Source: Cylindrotheca closterium (Eukaryota > Bacillariophyta > Bacillariophyceae > Bacillariales > Bacillariaceae). Taken from it: a stretch of DNA of 64,000 nucleotides. The stretch spans positions 1 to 64,000 of the forward strand of contig CAKOGP040001947.1 in the NCBI GenBank assembly GCA_933822405.4, written 5' to 3'. This document shows positions 20,324 to 28,975 of the stretch, piece by piece (the stretch's first letter is position 1; every line of letters starts with the position of its first letter). A program made the translations under genes and the position numbers. The notes under the pieces were generated by a model. That model was not told where the DNA came from, did not search any database, and saw only the letters and a list, made by a program, of their open reading frames with translations.

Positions 20324-21174
20324 GTTGGTGTTTGTTTGATTTGGTGTTGATATTATCCGTATCTTTTAAAACTTCATGTTTTTATGCAGAAGATTCGGCC
20401 GTTTTTTATAGAGAACAAACTTCATGTTCTCTGTTACGGATTACTTTTTTGCACTGAAGTTCCCCGCGGGAGAATTCTATTGTGTTCCACACGACAGATT
20501 CTGGAGTCTTGACCATCACCTCTCATGCAATTGCAGGAAATTGAATCTCGACGAGATGATGAAATACAAGTGTTGTAAGCAGGCGGAATGATATATACTA
20601 CTCCTACATACAATTGAAGTTGGCGCCCACAATGATGATTCAAGTTCGCTATGGCGGGGCCTCAATATGTACTTGTAACATGTAAAAACGCAATAAATCA
20701 CTCAACTTGCTTTCTTCCTGAAGGCATTCATTGTTACCGATAGCTGTAGTATATGGTGTAACGGTACCAGCAAGTATTACCGTACATCTTAGATACATTG
20801 GAAGCGAATCGAGTCAGTCGATATTTCACAGGACTGGACTCAAATTTTGGCCAGTTAGTAAAAAGAACCCGGAGTGACAATAGAACCGGTCATCCCGAAA
20901 ATTTGGTCAACCGATTCCACGAACGGACAGGAGAAGCAACTCAACAATAAGAAGAGCGCAAAAGCCATCGATCCTTCTGTGCTCGATAACAAGAATTGTA
21001 ATCTGTTGGAAGGATATTCATAGTCATCACGGATGGTGAATACGCTGAATTCAAATCAATCATAAACTTTTCATTCACAATATTACGACTGGCCATCAGA
21101 GCTTCAGCAGCAGCTTCCGAACAGAAAAGTCACACATTGCGCAAACAGCTTACCTCCCAATCAGCAGTCTCAAG
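20324..21174. other. Divergent intergenic region, no gene seen
   Basis: 851 bp between the oxidoreductase (minus) and the coiled-coil gene at 21175 (plus); both promoters should be here. Only short non-coding-looking frames and a GGTACC word near 20763 were seen. Confidence 0.5.
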
Positions 21175-22338
21175 ATGGATCTTCCTGAAATTCCTGAGTT
21201 CAAGAAAGTGAATCTCGAATCAAAAGTGGACGGCGAGCCATACTTTGTTTCAGAATTCGTAACGGAAACACACAATCCAGTGGTCGGCCCCTCCGCCTTG
21301 TCACAGGCGCCTCTCAAGAGCAATCTCAAGATGGACATTCCTGAAATCCCAAAACACGTACCGAAAGGGAAACGGGATTGGGAACATGAATTGGCGCAGT
21401 CCAAACTGGAAACGGAAGTATATCGAGGAGCCCTGGTCGGTCAGATTGAGACGACCAAACAGGCGATGAGCGACGCTGCCAATCTGAGTCATGTACTGGT
21501 CACTACCAAGACCGCCTTGGAAGAGTCCATGGCCACCATGGTCCTAGAGATTGAAACTCAGACGGAACAAATCAGGAGTCTCAAGGAGACGGTAACCATG
21601 TCGGAGGAAGAATTGAATCTGTGTCACAAAATGTTGGATGACCGAGATGCCCGACTTCAGGATACCGAAATTGAATTGGAGGCACTGGAGAAAGTCCACA
21701 GCGATCTGATGGATGCTAGAGAAATTAGGATTGAAGAACTGGAGAAGGACTTGGATATTTACAAGAAAGTCTTTGGAGAAATGTTGGACGAGAAAGATCT
21801 CCAGCTTGCCGAGTTGGAAGAGGAACTGCGAGCACTTAAGGAAATGCATTCGAAACTTTTGGCAACCAAAAAACAAGAAAAACGGCAAAGTCTTTTGCTG
21901 GAGTCTGTGTTTTCCAGAGAAGAGGAGGCGGGCATTGATTATGAAGCCTATGAAAAGGCCGAACAGGCATTAGAAGACGAATATGGGCCAGTTGGTATCG
22001 ACCAAGAAACCCCTCTCGATTTACTTTTGACAGCGCTGTCCAGCACAGAGAATGATATTGAAGATTTGAAAACACAAATCCAAGCCAGTACCATGTTTAA
22101 TTCTACAATCACAATGCCTGCGACAACAGAATATACCGGTACTACTGCTGATAGTTCCCAGTTGACGGAAGGCGACGAGACATCTGATGCCGCAACGATT
22201 CAGCGACTACAGCAAAAAATCAGGGAACTAGAACTGAAGAACTACAGGCAAGACCAAACCATTGACTCATTGCAGCAACAGGTCGATAGTACTGACGCAT
22301 GGAAACTGAAGGAGTCGGGTGCCGAGGTTCTACTTTGA
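21175..22338 (+). CDS. Coiled-coil protein, function unknown
   Basis: 387 residues from ATG 21175. The first 65 residues contain two copies of an M-D-(L/I)-P-E-I-P motif (residues 1 and about 53), and the nucleotide context 'ctcaagATGGA' is duplicated with it. Residues about 75-245 are continuous heptad coiled coil (LEALEKVHSDL, LEKDLDIYKKVFGEML, LAELEEELRALKEMH). An acidic middle and a second coiled coil (IQRLQQKIRELELKN) close the protein. No signal peptide or catalytic motif is present. A start at the internal MDIPEIP is less likely because upstream codons keep the same composition. Confidence 0.82.
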   Translation: MDLPEIPEFKKVNLESKVDGEPYFVSEFVTETHNPVVGPSALSQAPLKSNLKMDIPEIPKHVPKGKRDWEHELAQSKLETEVYRGALVGQIETTKQAMSDAANLSHVLVTTKTALEESMATMVLEIETQTEQIRSLKETVTMSEEELNLCHKMLDDRDARLQDTEIELEALEKVHSDLMDAREIRIEELEKDLDIYKKVFGEMLDEKDLQLAELEEELRALKEMHSKLLATKKQEKRQSLLLESVFSREEEAGIDYEAYEKAEQALEDEYGPVGIDQETPLDLLLTALSSTENDIEDLKTQIQASTMFNSTITMPATTEYTGTTADSSQLTEGDETSDAATIQRLQQKIRELELKNYRQDQTIDSLQQQVDSTDAWKLKESGAEVLL

Positions 22339-22947
22339 GTACAATTCTGGCAACTGAACCTCTCATTCCCATGACGCAAGATGGCAACGGTGCAAGTGCA
22401 CTGGGTGGTCCGCCTTGTGAAACTTCAGTGGCATTCGTGGTAAAGAGTGCAATTTATGTTCTGGGGGAATCATAAATCGATTTGAAAGCTCTTGCACAAT
22501 GAGGACGGCAACAAAGCTTGGAGATGAAACTCTTGGTTTGAGATGTATCCTCGTGACTATTCTCAGCAAAAGGACAATGCAAACTGGCAATTCATGTATG
22601 CAAAACTCTGGGCATTCCGGGCATCTTAGTAACTGCACCAGCAGCGACATTCCCGCAGTTTCGGGTCAGTGTGAGGAACTGGACTGTCATGCTTGGTCCA
22701 GTGGTGCGGAGTGGGGAAAACGAAAGCTTTCGGACAGTTAGGGACAAATACTGGTGGGAAATCATAGCACACGACAGCTTTGGGAGAAGGTACCGGTAGG
22801 CCACAATAATAATTTTTTAAATTTTCGTATGAGCAATTTTTTTGAAAGATAGTAAAAGCTGATGAGTCAGTTTCCTCTTTCATTGTCATACTATACATAT
22901 TTTCTTTAAAATCAACGACACATCGACATCGCTTTTATACTGGAAAT
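22339..22947. other. Intergenic region between convergent genes, no gene seen
   Basis: 609 bp holding the 3' ends of the coiled-coil gene and the CX9C gene. A 'ggtaccggta' word occurs at about 22790. No supported coding sequence. Confidence 0.5.
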
Positions 22948-23304
22948 CTACTTGGACCCCTTGTAGTCTGACCATATCTTATCTCCCTCTGTTGGTGCTG
23001 CCAGTACTCCTTTCTCGGCCGCCATGCAGTTCTTTAGATTCTGAATGTCGGTCTGACATTGTGACTCGTTTCCCTTTTTCCATTTTAGACAATGTTGTAC
23101 TTTCTTGTTCAATGGCTGACATTTGTGATTGGGAAGGATGCGGGTCCCATCAAATTTGTGCTCCACGTTGTTTTCCTTTCTCCACTTTTCCCGACAGGCC
23201 TCTAATGTCTTGGCTTGACTCGTGCATTTTCGCCCACTTCTCCTTGAATCCTTCAAACAGTCTCGGTATATGCTTGTTTCTGATTTACAGGATGCTGCAG
23301 ACAT
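22948..23304 (-). CDS. Duplicated twin-CX9C (CHCH) protein, probably mitochondrial intermembrane space
   Basis: 118 residues from ATG 23304. The eight cysteines at 6, 16, 27, 37, 62, 72, 83 and 93 form four CX9C motifs, that is two twin-CX9C (CHCH) domains with the identical spacing 10-11-10. Twin-CX9C proteins are imported and oxidised by Mia40/Erv1 in the mitochondrial intermembrane space and often serve in respiratory-chain assembly (family knowledge). No presequence is seen, as expected for Mia40 substrates. The identical spacing suggests an internal duplication. The specific orthologue could not be named. A divergent promoter of 328 bp is shared with the LRR gene. Confidence 0.85.
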   Translation of the reverse strand: MSAASCKSETSIYRDCLKDSRRSGRKCTSQAKTLEACREKWRKENNVEHKFDGTRILPNHKCQPLNKKVQHCLKWKKGNESQCQTDIQNLKNCMAAEKGVLAAPTEGDKIWSDYKGSK

Positions 23305-23632
23305 TTCAAAAGTTGATGGTTTGTTTAGTATAGTGCAGTTTGTGTGTTGTTGTTGCTGTTCGGTGTTCGGTGTAATTACTCTTGGTTTGTAGCCTATTTC
23401 ATCGGTATTATCATTTTATTTCGTGTACAGTATCTCTATTGGAAAGTCTGACATCATTGCGAGCGAACGCAGCACGGACAGTACCATTCGGGATTCATCT
23501 CACACAATCGAAACCCGCCAAACTTCTGAATCTGAAATCGCGGCACTGCATATTATTGAATATCGCATCGTATCATCATTGCATCGCATCAGCATACGAG
23601 ATAGTCATAAAACAACGTGAGACAATCAACTC
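23305..23632. promoter_or_regulatory. Divergent promoter region
   Basis: 328 bp between the start codons of the CX9C protein and the leucine-rich-repeat protein. It must serve both genes. Repeated 'atcgcatc' words occur near 23558-23595 but no known element was recognised. Confidence 0.45.
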
Positions 23633-25684
23633 ATGGGCAAGGGACTGAAAGGATATTTGAAAAAAGCCATCGGTCACAATGTCTACACTTTGACCCCTTA
23701 CAGTCTCATCCGTCGGAAAACGAGGAAAAGCAAACACCAACCAGTTGACGGCCAGGATGACAGTAATATGAATCAGGAATTTTTGGAGGACGAAATACAA
23801 GATCTGGTCTCTGCTGTACAATCGAAGATTGATTCCCTTGAGAAAAAGTGCTGCGATGAAAAGGACGAACTTGATTGGAGAACTGGCTGTTTTTCTTGTG
23901 GCGATGCTGCAGCTTACCCTGCCTGCAAGTTGAACTTCCGGCAGAAGAAAAAGAACAGCTGGCGAGAGACGAAAGGGAAAGAAGAGAAGACTAACTACAG
24001 TCGATACCACGAAGATCTTTGTGACGACGATTGGGACCACTTCTGGCGATTAAGAATGTACTTCTCCCGTGTGCAATCCTGTGTCGAAAAATACTGCGAC
24101 GAGTCGCCAGATACAATGGAAATTGACATTCACGTTCCCAGAGCATGCCATCTGATCCGAATCCTACAATTGCTCTCTCTTCCACGATATAGTATTGAAG
24201 ATGTGCCTCAGCAAATTGTCAATATTCTCTCTGCGGCTTTGGCAGGGCCTTATCAACAACTTCACAACAGGAACAGCTATGTGTCTAATTTGAGAGTAAT
24301 CGAGTGTCACGACATCCAAATAACACTTCCTACCATGCAACTTCTGCGCAATGTACTGCTTCATTCTGAGTCCTTGGAGCAATTACATTTGAATAGCTGC
24401 ATTTTACCGGAAACTACAGAGCACCAGCTGCCACTTGTTCAGTTACTTGGGGACGGTTTGACGAACGCAAAGAGTATTCATTTCAAAGTTCTTTGTCTCC
24501 CGACTTGTTACTTTACTGATGGTAGTGTTGGTCATCTGATATCGCAACTCGCTTCACCAAGCCGAACGAATGGCGATGTTTCTGAGCAGTTTAAATTGGA
24601 AACACTGATTTTGCAATCAACAGGTTGTGATCAACAGACTTTGACAACCTTGGCGTCGTGGTTGGAGCAACCAAAGTGTCCATTGCGCTTTCTTGATCTC
24701 TCCAGGTGTTCCGAATCCTTGGACCTTTCACCACTAAGCCGTGCCCTGAAAGTGCAAAATCGGCAGCAAGTAGAGCAATTTGGGAGTGGCCTCCGTCGCC
24801 TCGATCTTGCGTTCAATGCCTTGTCTGAAGAAGGAATTCGGCTCTTGGCGGATGCTCTCAAGCAAGAACAACGTCTACAAGTTCCCTCCGCCGGGAATAA
24901 TCATGCGACTGCTATGAGTGGGTTAAGGAGCCTGAACTTGGCAGCCAACAGAAGTGGGGTTTATCAGACAACTACATGTCGAGGTTTTCAGTATTTGGGA
25001 GAAGCCCTGTCTCTTTGTCATAGTCTTCAATATCTGGATGTATCCTACGTTCGCTTTGATCCAGCTGCACTCAATGCATTTTGTAATGGACTTGCAGCTA
25101 ATGACAGCATCACTGATTTGCGCATCCAGCGTCCAAGGTTTGTTGGCTTTCCAGAGGCGGGGACGGCTATGGGTGCTGATTGGATTTCCAGCTGGGGAGG
25201 CACAGAGCTTCTCCAGCACAGCCTCATTCCACCGTTATCGCCAGCAACATGCATGGAGTATCTTTGCCAAATATTGGTCACCTCGATGCCACAGTTGAAG
25301 CTTTTGGACGTTTCATACTCCATGGGTGTTCCAATTTTTTTCTTCGAAAACATTTGTCTGATAAAGGGGCTAGAGCAGATATCTCTCCTGGGCTATAGTG
25401 ACTTCATGACGCCCTCTGTTCCAAGTAGCACTTTCGGTGACAGGAGGGACCAAGCGTTGATACGGGGGGTTTCAAAGAGTACAAATATTGTGAAAGTTTT
25501 CGGCTTGGATGGAGCTCACTGTGGGACTAGCATAGACTTTTATGTACGACTGAACAGAGGAGGTAGGAAGTATTTGCGCCAGCCGTTCTCTTCGTCACTC
25601 TGGCCACGTATTCTTAAACGATCAAATCAACAGGCAGATGTGCTCTATCATCTGCTGAGAGAAGGAGCTGTTTCTGTAATGTAA
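23633..25684 (+). CDS. Leucine-rich-repeat (RNI-like) protein
   Basis: 683 residues from ATG 23633. The first 120 residues are basic then charged, with a cysteine-containing patch (CFSCGDAAAYPACK). From about residue 205 onwards irregular LRRs of ribonuclease-inhibitor type recur: SNLRVIECHDI, LEQLHLNSC, LRFLDLSRC, LRRLDLAFNALSEEGIRLLADAL, LRSLNLAANR, LQYLDVSYVRFD, LKLLDVSY. The family is a protein-interaction scaffold. No kinase, membrane segment or signal peptide is visible, so it is probably intracellular. LRR proteins of this type are numerous in diatoms; the partner is unknown. Confidence 0.85.
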   Translation: MGKGLKGYLKKAIGHNVYTLTPYSLIRRKTRKSKHQPVDGQDDSNMNQEFLEDEIQDLVSAVQSKIDSLEKKCCDEKDELDWRTGCFSCGDAAAYPACKLNFRQKKKNSWRETKGKEEKTNYSRYHEDLCDDDWDHFWRLRMYFSRVQSCVEKYCDESPDTMEIDIHVPRACHLIRILQLLSLPRYSIEDVPQQIVNILSAALAGPYQQLHNRNSYVSNLRVIECHDIQITLPTMQLLRNVLLHSESLEQLHLNSCILPETTEHQLPLVQLLGDGLTNAKSIHFKVLCLPTCYFTDGSVGHLISQLASPSRTNGDVSEQFKLETLILQSTGCDQQTLTTLASWLEQPKCPLRFLDLSRCSESLDLSPLSRALKVQNRQQVEQFGSGLRRLDLAFNALSEEGIRLLADALKQEQRLQVPSAGNNHATAMSGLRSLNLAANRSGVYQTTTCRGFQYLGEALSLCHSLQYLDVSYVRFDPAALNAFCNGLAANDSITDLRIQRPRFVGFPEAGTAMGADWISSWGGTELLQHSLIPPLSPATCMEYLCQILVTSMPQLKLLDVSYSMGVPIFFFENICLIKGLEQISLLGYSDFMTPSVPSSTFGDRRDQALIRGVSKSTNIVKVFGLDGAHCGTSIDFYVRLNRGGRKYLRQPFSSSLWPRILKRSNQQADVLYHLLREGAVSVM

Positions 25685-25773
25685 CTATTGTAGCCTTGAG
25701 ATCCTCATTCAAAATTTGTACTAATGAGCTGATGAATATTATACTGCATGTATTAATACTTTCAGCCTAGTTC

Positions 25774-26457
25774 CTAGACAAAGTTGCCGTAGTCAAAAAC
25801 GAAATGAAAGCACTTTCCTCCAAACGTAGAAAGTCGATCACCATCAGAGAGATTGGTGGAAGTAGGCACAGGAGGAGCGCTTTCAGCTTCATTCAACAGA
25901 ACTTTATCAATCCTCGATGTCCAAGTTTCCACCTCTCCATTGCATATATTGGCATTATAGCTGGGTATTTTGATTTGGGGCATAGGGTCGATAGCCTCAC
26001 AAGTCGAGGCAGAAGAAAACGAAGACTTTGATGAAATGGAATTATCAGACATTCTCTTCGCTGCTTTCGACTTTATCTTGGTCGTTCTCATGGACAAAGA
26101 CAATGTTTTGTTGCCCTTGATGAAACTTGGGTGTTGGTAGGCGCCCGATGAAGCCCGTGTGTAGCCATAGAAATAGAGTTGTCTTTGAAAAGACTTCCAT
26201 TTGCTCTGTCGGAAGTAGAACGGGACCACCTTTTCCATGAAGGCATCTAGATCATGTACTTTGAATCCCCTTCCCGAGTTGACCCACGACACGATATCTT
26301 CCATATCTGACTTCTCTGTATCTTCGAGCATTGTATGCAGCTTCCACCCAAATGGTATCTTTGATGTTCTAAGACTTCCATCCTGCTGCATGGATAGCTC
26401 GAGTAGCGAATTCTGTTGGGACAATATGTCGCTTTCTGTTGTCATTTCAGTTGTCAT
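25774..26457 (-). CDS. Heat-shock-factor-type DNA-binding protein
   Basis: 227 residues from ATG 26457. An HSF DNA-binding domain covers about residues 34-125: FGWKLHTMLED, DIVSWVNSGRGFKVHDLDAF, the recognition-helix region YFRQSKWKSFQRQLYFYGYTR and AYQHPSFIKG. These match the signature F+QSK+.SFQRQL.FYGF.R. Downstream is a basic stretch then a Ser-rich tail; no leucine-zipper trimerisation region is obvious. HSF-type genes are strongly expanded in diatoms (established knowledge), and most have unknown targets. It should act in the nucleus. Confidence 0.92.
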   Translation of the reverse strand: MTTEMTTESDILSQQNSLLELSMQQDGSLRTSKIPFGWKLHTMLEDTEKSDMEDIVSWVNSGRGFKVHDLDAFMEKVVPFYFRQSKWKSFQRQLYFYGYTRASSGAYQHPSFIKGNKTLSLSMRTTKIKSKAAKRMSDNSISSKSSFSSASTCEAIDPMPQIKIPSYNANICNGEVETWTSRIDKVLLNEAESAPPVPTSTNLSDGDRLSTFGGKCFHFVFDYGNFV

Positions 26458-27073
26458 TTTTTGCCTTTTGATTTTCGAAACTCTATCTTTTCTTGTTTAT
26501 AGACGTTTGTTTCTGTGTTGGTCAATAACTTGTCGTTTCACGAATGACGGTATAATTTTATGAGAGGAACATTGAAGACTCAACTCGCGTCCCGGATTTT
26601 GGGCACCATATATGTTGGCTAAAGGATTTGACACGATCATAAATAAGAGTGAAACGCGGAGCGATTAATCTCTCTAGAATTTTACACGATTCTCGAAATT
26701 CACTACGAAAATGTGCGTCAAACATTTTGCGAAACCGCAGCCAAGACCAAGCAAAGCGAACTCACGTGATAAGATTATTTAATGCAACTGTGATTGCAAC
26801 GTGATATATTTAGCATGCAACTGTGATTGAATTTTGGGGTGGGAAACAATTGTCTTGATCATATGCGCTAAATCAAAATACAAATGTATCCAAGTGTCAT
26901 TGCGGACCTCGGAGACGATGACGATTTGGCAAGATCGCCCTGTATCAGTCTCGGAGATGATGACGATTTGACAAGATTCCCCAAACTCATATGGAATAAC
27001 TAGCCTCACAAAATACAAAATCGCAAAAACGGATTCCAAACCAAGCTAATACAATATCCAACAAGATTTGATC
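26458..27073. promoter_or_regulatory. Divergent intergenic region with short repeats
   Basis: 616 bp between the HSF gene (minus) and the first cysteine-rich gene (plus). 'gcaactgtgattg' occurs twice near 26780-26830, and 'ctcggagaYgatgacgatttgRcaagat' twice at about 26909-26976. The last 100 bp resemble the 5' flanks of the paralogues at 33333 and 36602 (gatttgacaagattccc, ctagtctcacaaaa, caaaccaagttaatacaat), so a promoter or 5' UTR has been copied with the genes. Confidence 0.55.
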
Positions 27074-27604
27074 ATGTACTTCTCGACTAAGACTGTCACC
27101 TTCCTTACCCTTGGAGCACTTGCTGCCATGCCTACCATGGCCCAGCGTGGCGGTGGCGGAACACGTGGTGGTGGTGGCCAACACCCCGGCGGTGGTAGAC
27201 CAGGCCGTGGTCCCGGGGGCCCGTTTGCCAATGCTACCTTTGTCGATATCACTTGCAGCTCGACCGGTGACTTGGATTTGACATGTGATCCTCGTGGCGA
27301 ATCTGAGGACGGATTCTTTGTCTGTCGAACTATGACCGACAGAGAAGGCGTCGAACGCAGCAGAGTAAAGTGCATTCCTTCCGACGGATCCATTGAAGGA
27401 GTTGACGAATGTGGCTGCTGCGGAGAGGACTGTCCGGTGACATGCGACACTTGTCCGTGCACGACCCGTCGTGGTGACCCTGGAGCCTACGTCTTGGATG
27501 ATGACGATGACGAGCCCTTTTGCGTCCCATTGAATGCCGCCATGATGATGGTATACAAGAGGGATGATGTCTCCTGTCTTGCGGATTGCAGTCTTGCAGG
27601 GTAA
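27074..27604 (+). CDS. Secreted 14-cysteine glycine-rich protein, copy 1
   Basis: 176 residues from ATG 27074; an upstream in-frame TTG is not needed. A signal peptide is clear (MYFSTKTVTFLTLGALAAMPTMAQ, about 24 residues), followed by a Gly/Arg-rich linker. A compact domain follows with 14 cysteines in a fixed order: ITC, LTC, FVC, VKC, then the cluster DECGCCGEDCP.TCDTCPC and FC, SC, DC. An even number suggests disulphides. Five copies lie between 27 and 38 kb around the B12 genes. I did not recognise the family; cell-wall or extracellular roles are conceivable. Confidence 0.85.
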   Translation: MYFSTKTVTFLTLGALAAMPTMAQRGGGGTRGGGGQHPGGGRPGRGPGGPFANATFVDITCSSTGDLDLTCDPRGESEDGFFVCRTMTDREGVERSRVKCIPSDGSIEGVDECGCCGEDCPVTCDTCPCTTRRGDPGAYVLDDDDDEPFCVPLNAAMMMVYKRDDVSCLADCSLAG

Positions 27605-28203
27605 TCAACGGAGCATTCGATTGCTTTCTTTAGACTAAAATCTTATAGTTGAATCCATATATATATATATATATCATCATTTAAAATACAACTCGTACTA
27701 TCATTCTGTGACAGTCGCAGAACTTAGTTTCCCGGCATCCTACAATCAATTTCAAAACCAGTACAGCATCGTATGGTCAGTTTGAAACCACCCTCACCAG
27801 GAGACAATCTCAGGGGGTCGACAGGGCTCGTTGGTCGCTCTTTTGGCACGTGCAACAGGTGTTTATACCTTGTTCGGTATCTTGTAATGCGCTATGTTCA
27901 ACTCGACTCTTTTTGGTAGAAAGGAGTTTGGGTGTGATATTCTAGCCTAGTAGCTGCTCCCATCCAGCCAGAGGACACTCCGACCATTTCTGACCCGGCG
28001 CGTCAGTTACAGTAGTTGAAGGAGGCGCAGTCACAAAAGAACCCACTTTAAGCTACATATCAACATTTGAAACGATCGAGGCCTACCTCCTTCAATGAGC
28101 ACAAACATTTTGCACGATCGAATGACACCGGCAAACTACTCTCACAAAACGAAATCACAGACAAAACAATACTCAGAATAGCAAACCAAAGATTTCCTGA
28201 ACA
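27605..28203. other. Intergenic region, no gene seen
   Basis: 599 bp with a (TA)n run at about 27658-27674. The final 100 bp before 28204 resemble the 5' flanks of the cysteine-rich paralogues (ctctcacaaaacgaaa...caataCtcagaatagc). No further feature. Confidence 0.5.
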
Positions 28204-28718
28204 TGTACTTCTCAAACAAGATTGCCACTTTCCTTGCTCTCGGAGCTCTCGTTGCCATGCCAGCCACTGCCAAGCGTGGAGGTGCGGATTCCGCGGGGGA
28301 GGTGACGAGATGGTGGTCGCCGTGGTGATAAACTTGGCCGTGGCCCTTTTGCCAACGCAACCTATGTTGATATCACATGTGATGCGGACTTCTCCTGTGA
28401 TCCTAGTGGTCCGGCCGAAGAAGGCTTCTTTGTTTGCCGTTCCTATACTATAATAGCGACGGGGAAACGAAAAGTCGAGTCAAGTGCATTCCTTCCGATC
28501 GATCCATTGAAGGTTCCGATGAATGCGGATGCTGTGGAGAGGATTGCCCCGTACCATGCGATGCCTGTCCCTGCACCACTCGTCGGGGAACACCTGGAGC
28601 ATATATCTTGGATGAAGACGATGAAGAACCCATTTGCGTTTCTTCGAAGGCGGCCATGATGCTTAGTTTTAAAAAGTATGAAGTCTCTTGCCTCATCGAC
28701 TGCAGCCTCGCTAATTAA
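28204..28718 (+). pseudogene. Broken copy 2 of the secreted cysteine-rich protein
   Basis: ATG 28204 starts a good signal peptide (MYFSNKIATFLALGALVAMPATA). The frame is lost in the Gly-rich linker near 28290-28330. It continues in another frame with GRGPFANATYVDITCD and GFFVCRS, then shifts again near 28440-28455 before RVKCIPSDRSIEGSDECGCCGEDC and the C-terminal SCLIDCSLAN with stop at 28718. All 14 cysteine positions can be followed across the frames, so decay is recent. Undetected small introns are an alternative, but no GT-AG pairs fit both breaks. Confidence 0.7.
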
Positions 28719-28975
28719 GCAATAATAGAGGTCGAAATTATTTTATTGTCTAATCTAGAACAGTAATATCGAAAATTTCAACTCTTATTGCTATTTTCGT
28801 ACAACCTTGAACCATACAAGCAATTCAGCTCTATGCTGGACCTCATTTTATTTGATTCTACTCCAGAATACAAAGTGGCTCATACAACGAACAAATAATA
28901 ATTCGCGGTATTATTAAATACGTGGCATATAAATCGATATACTTGATTCTAGGTTACTATTATGTTATGGTCCGC

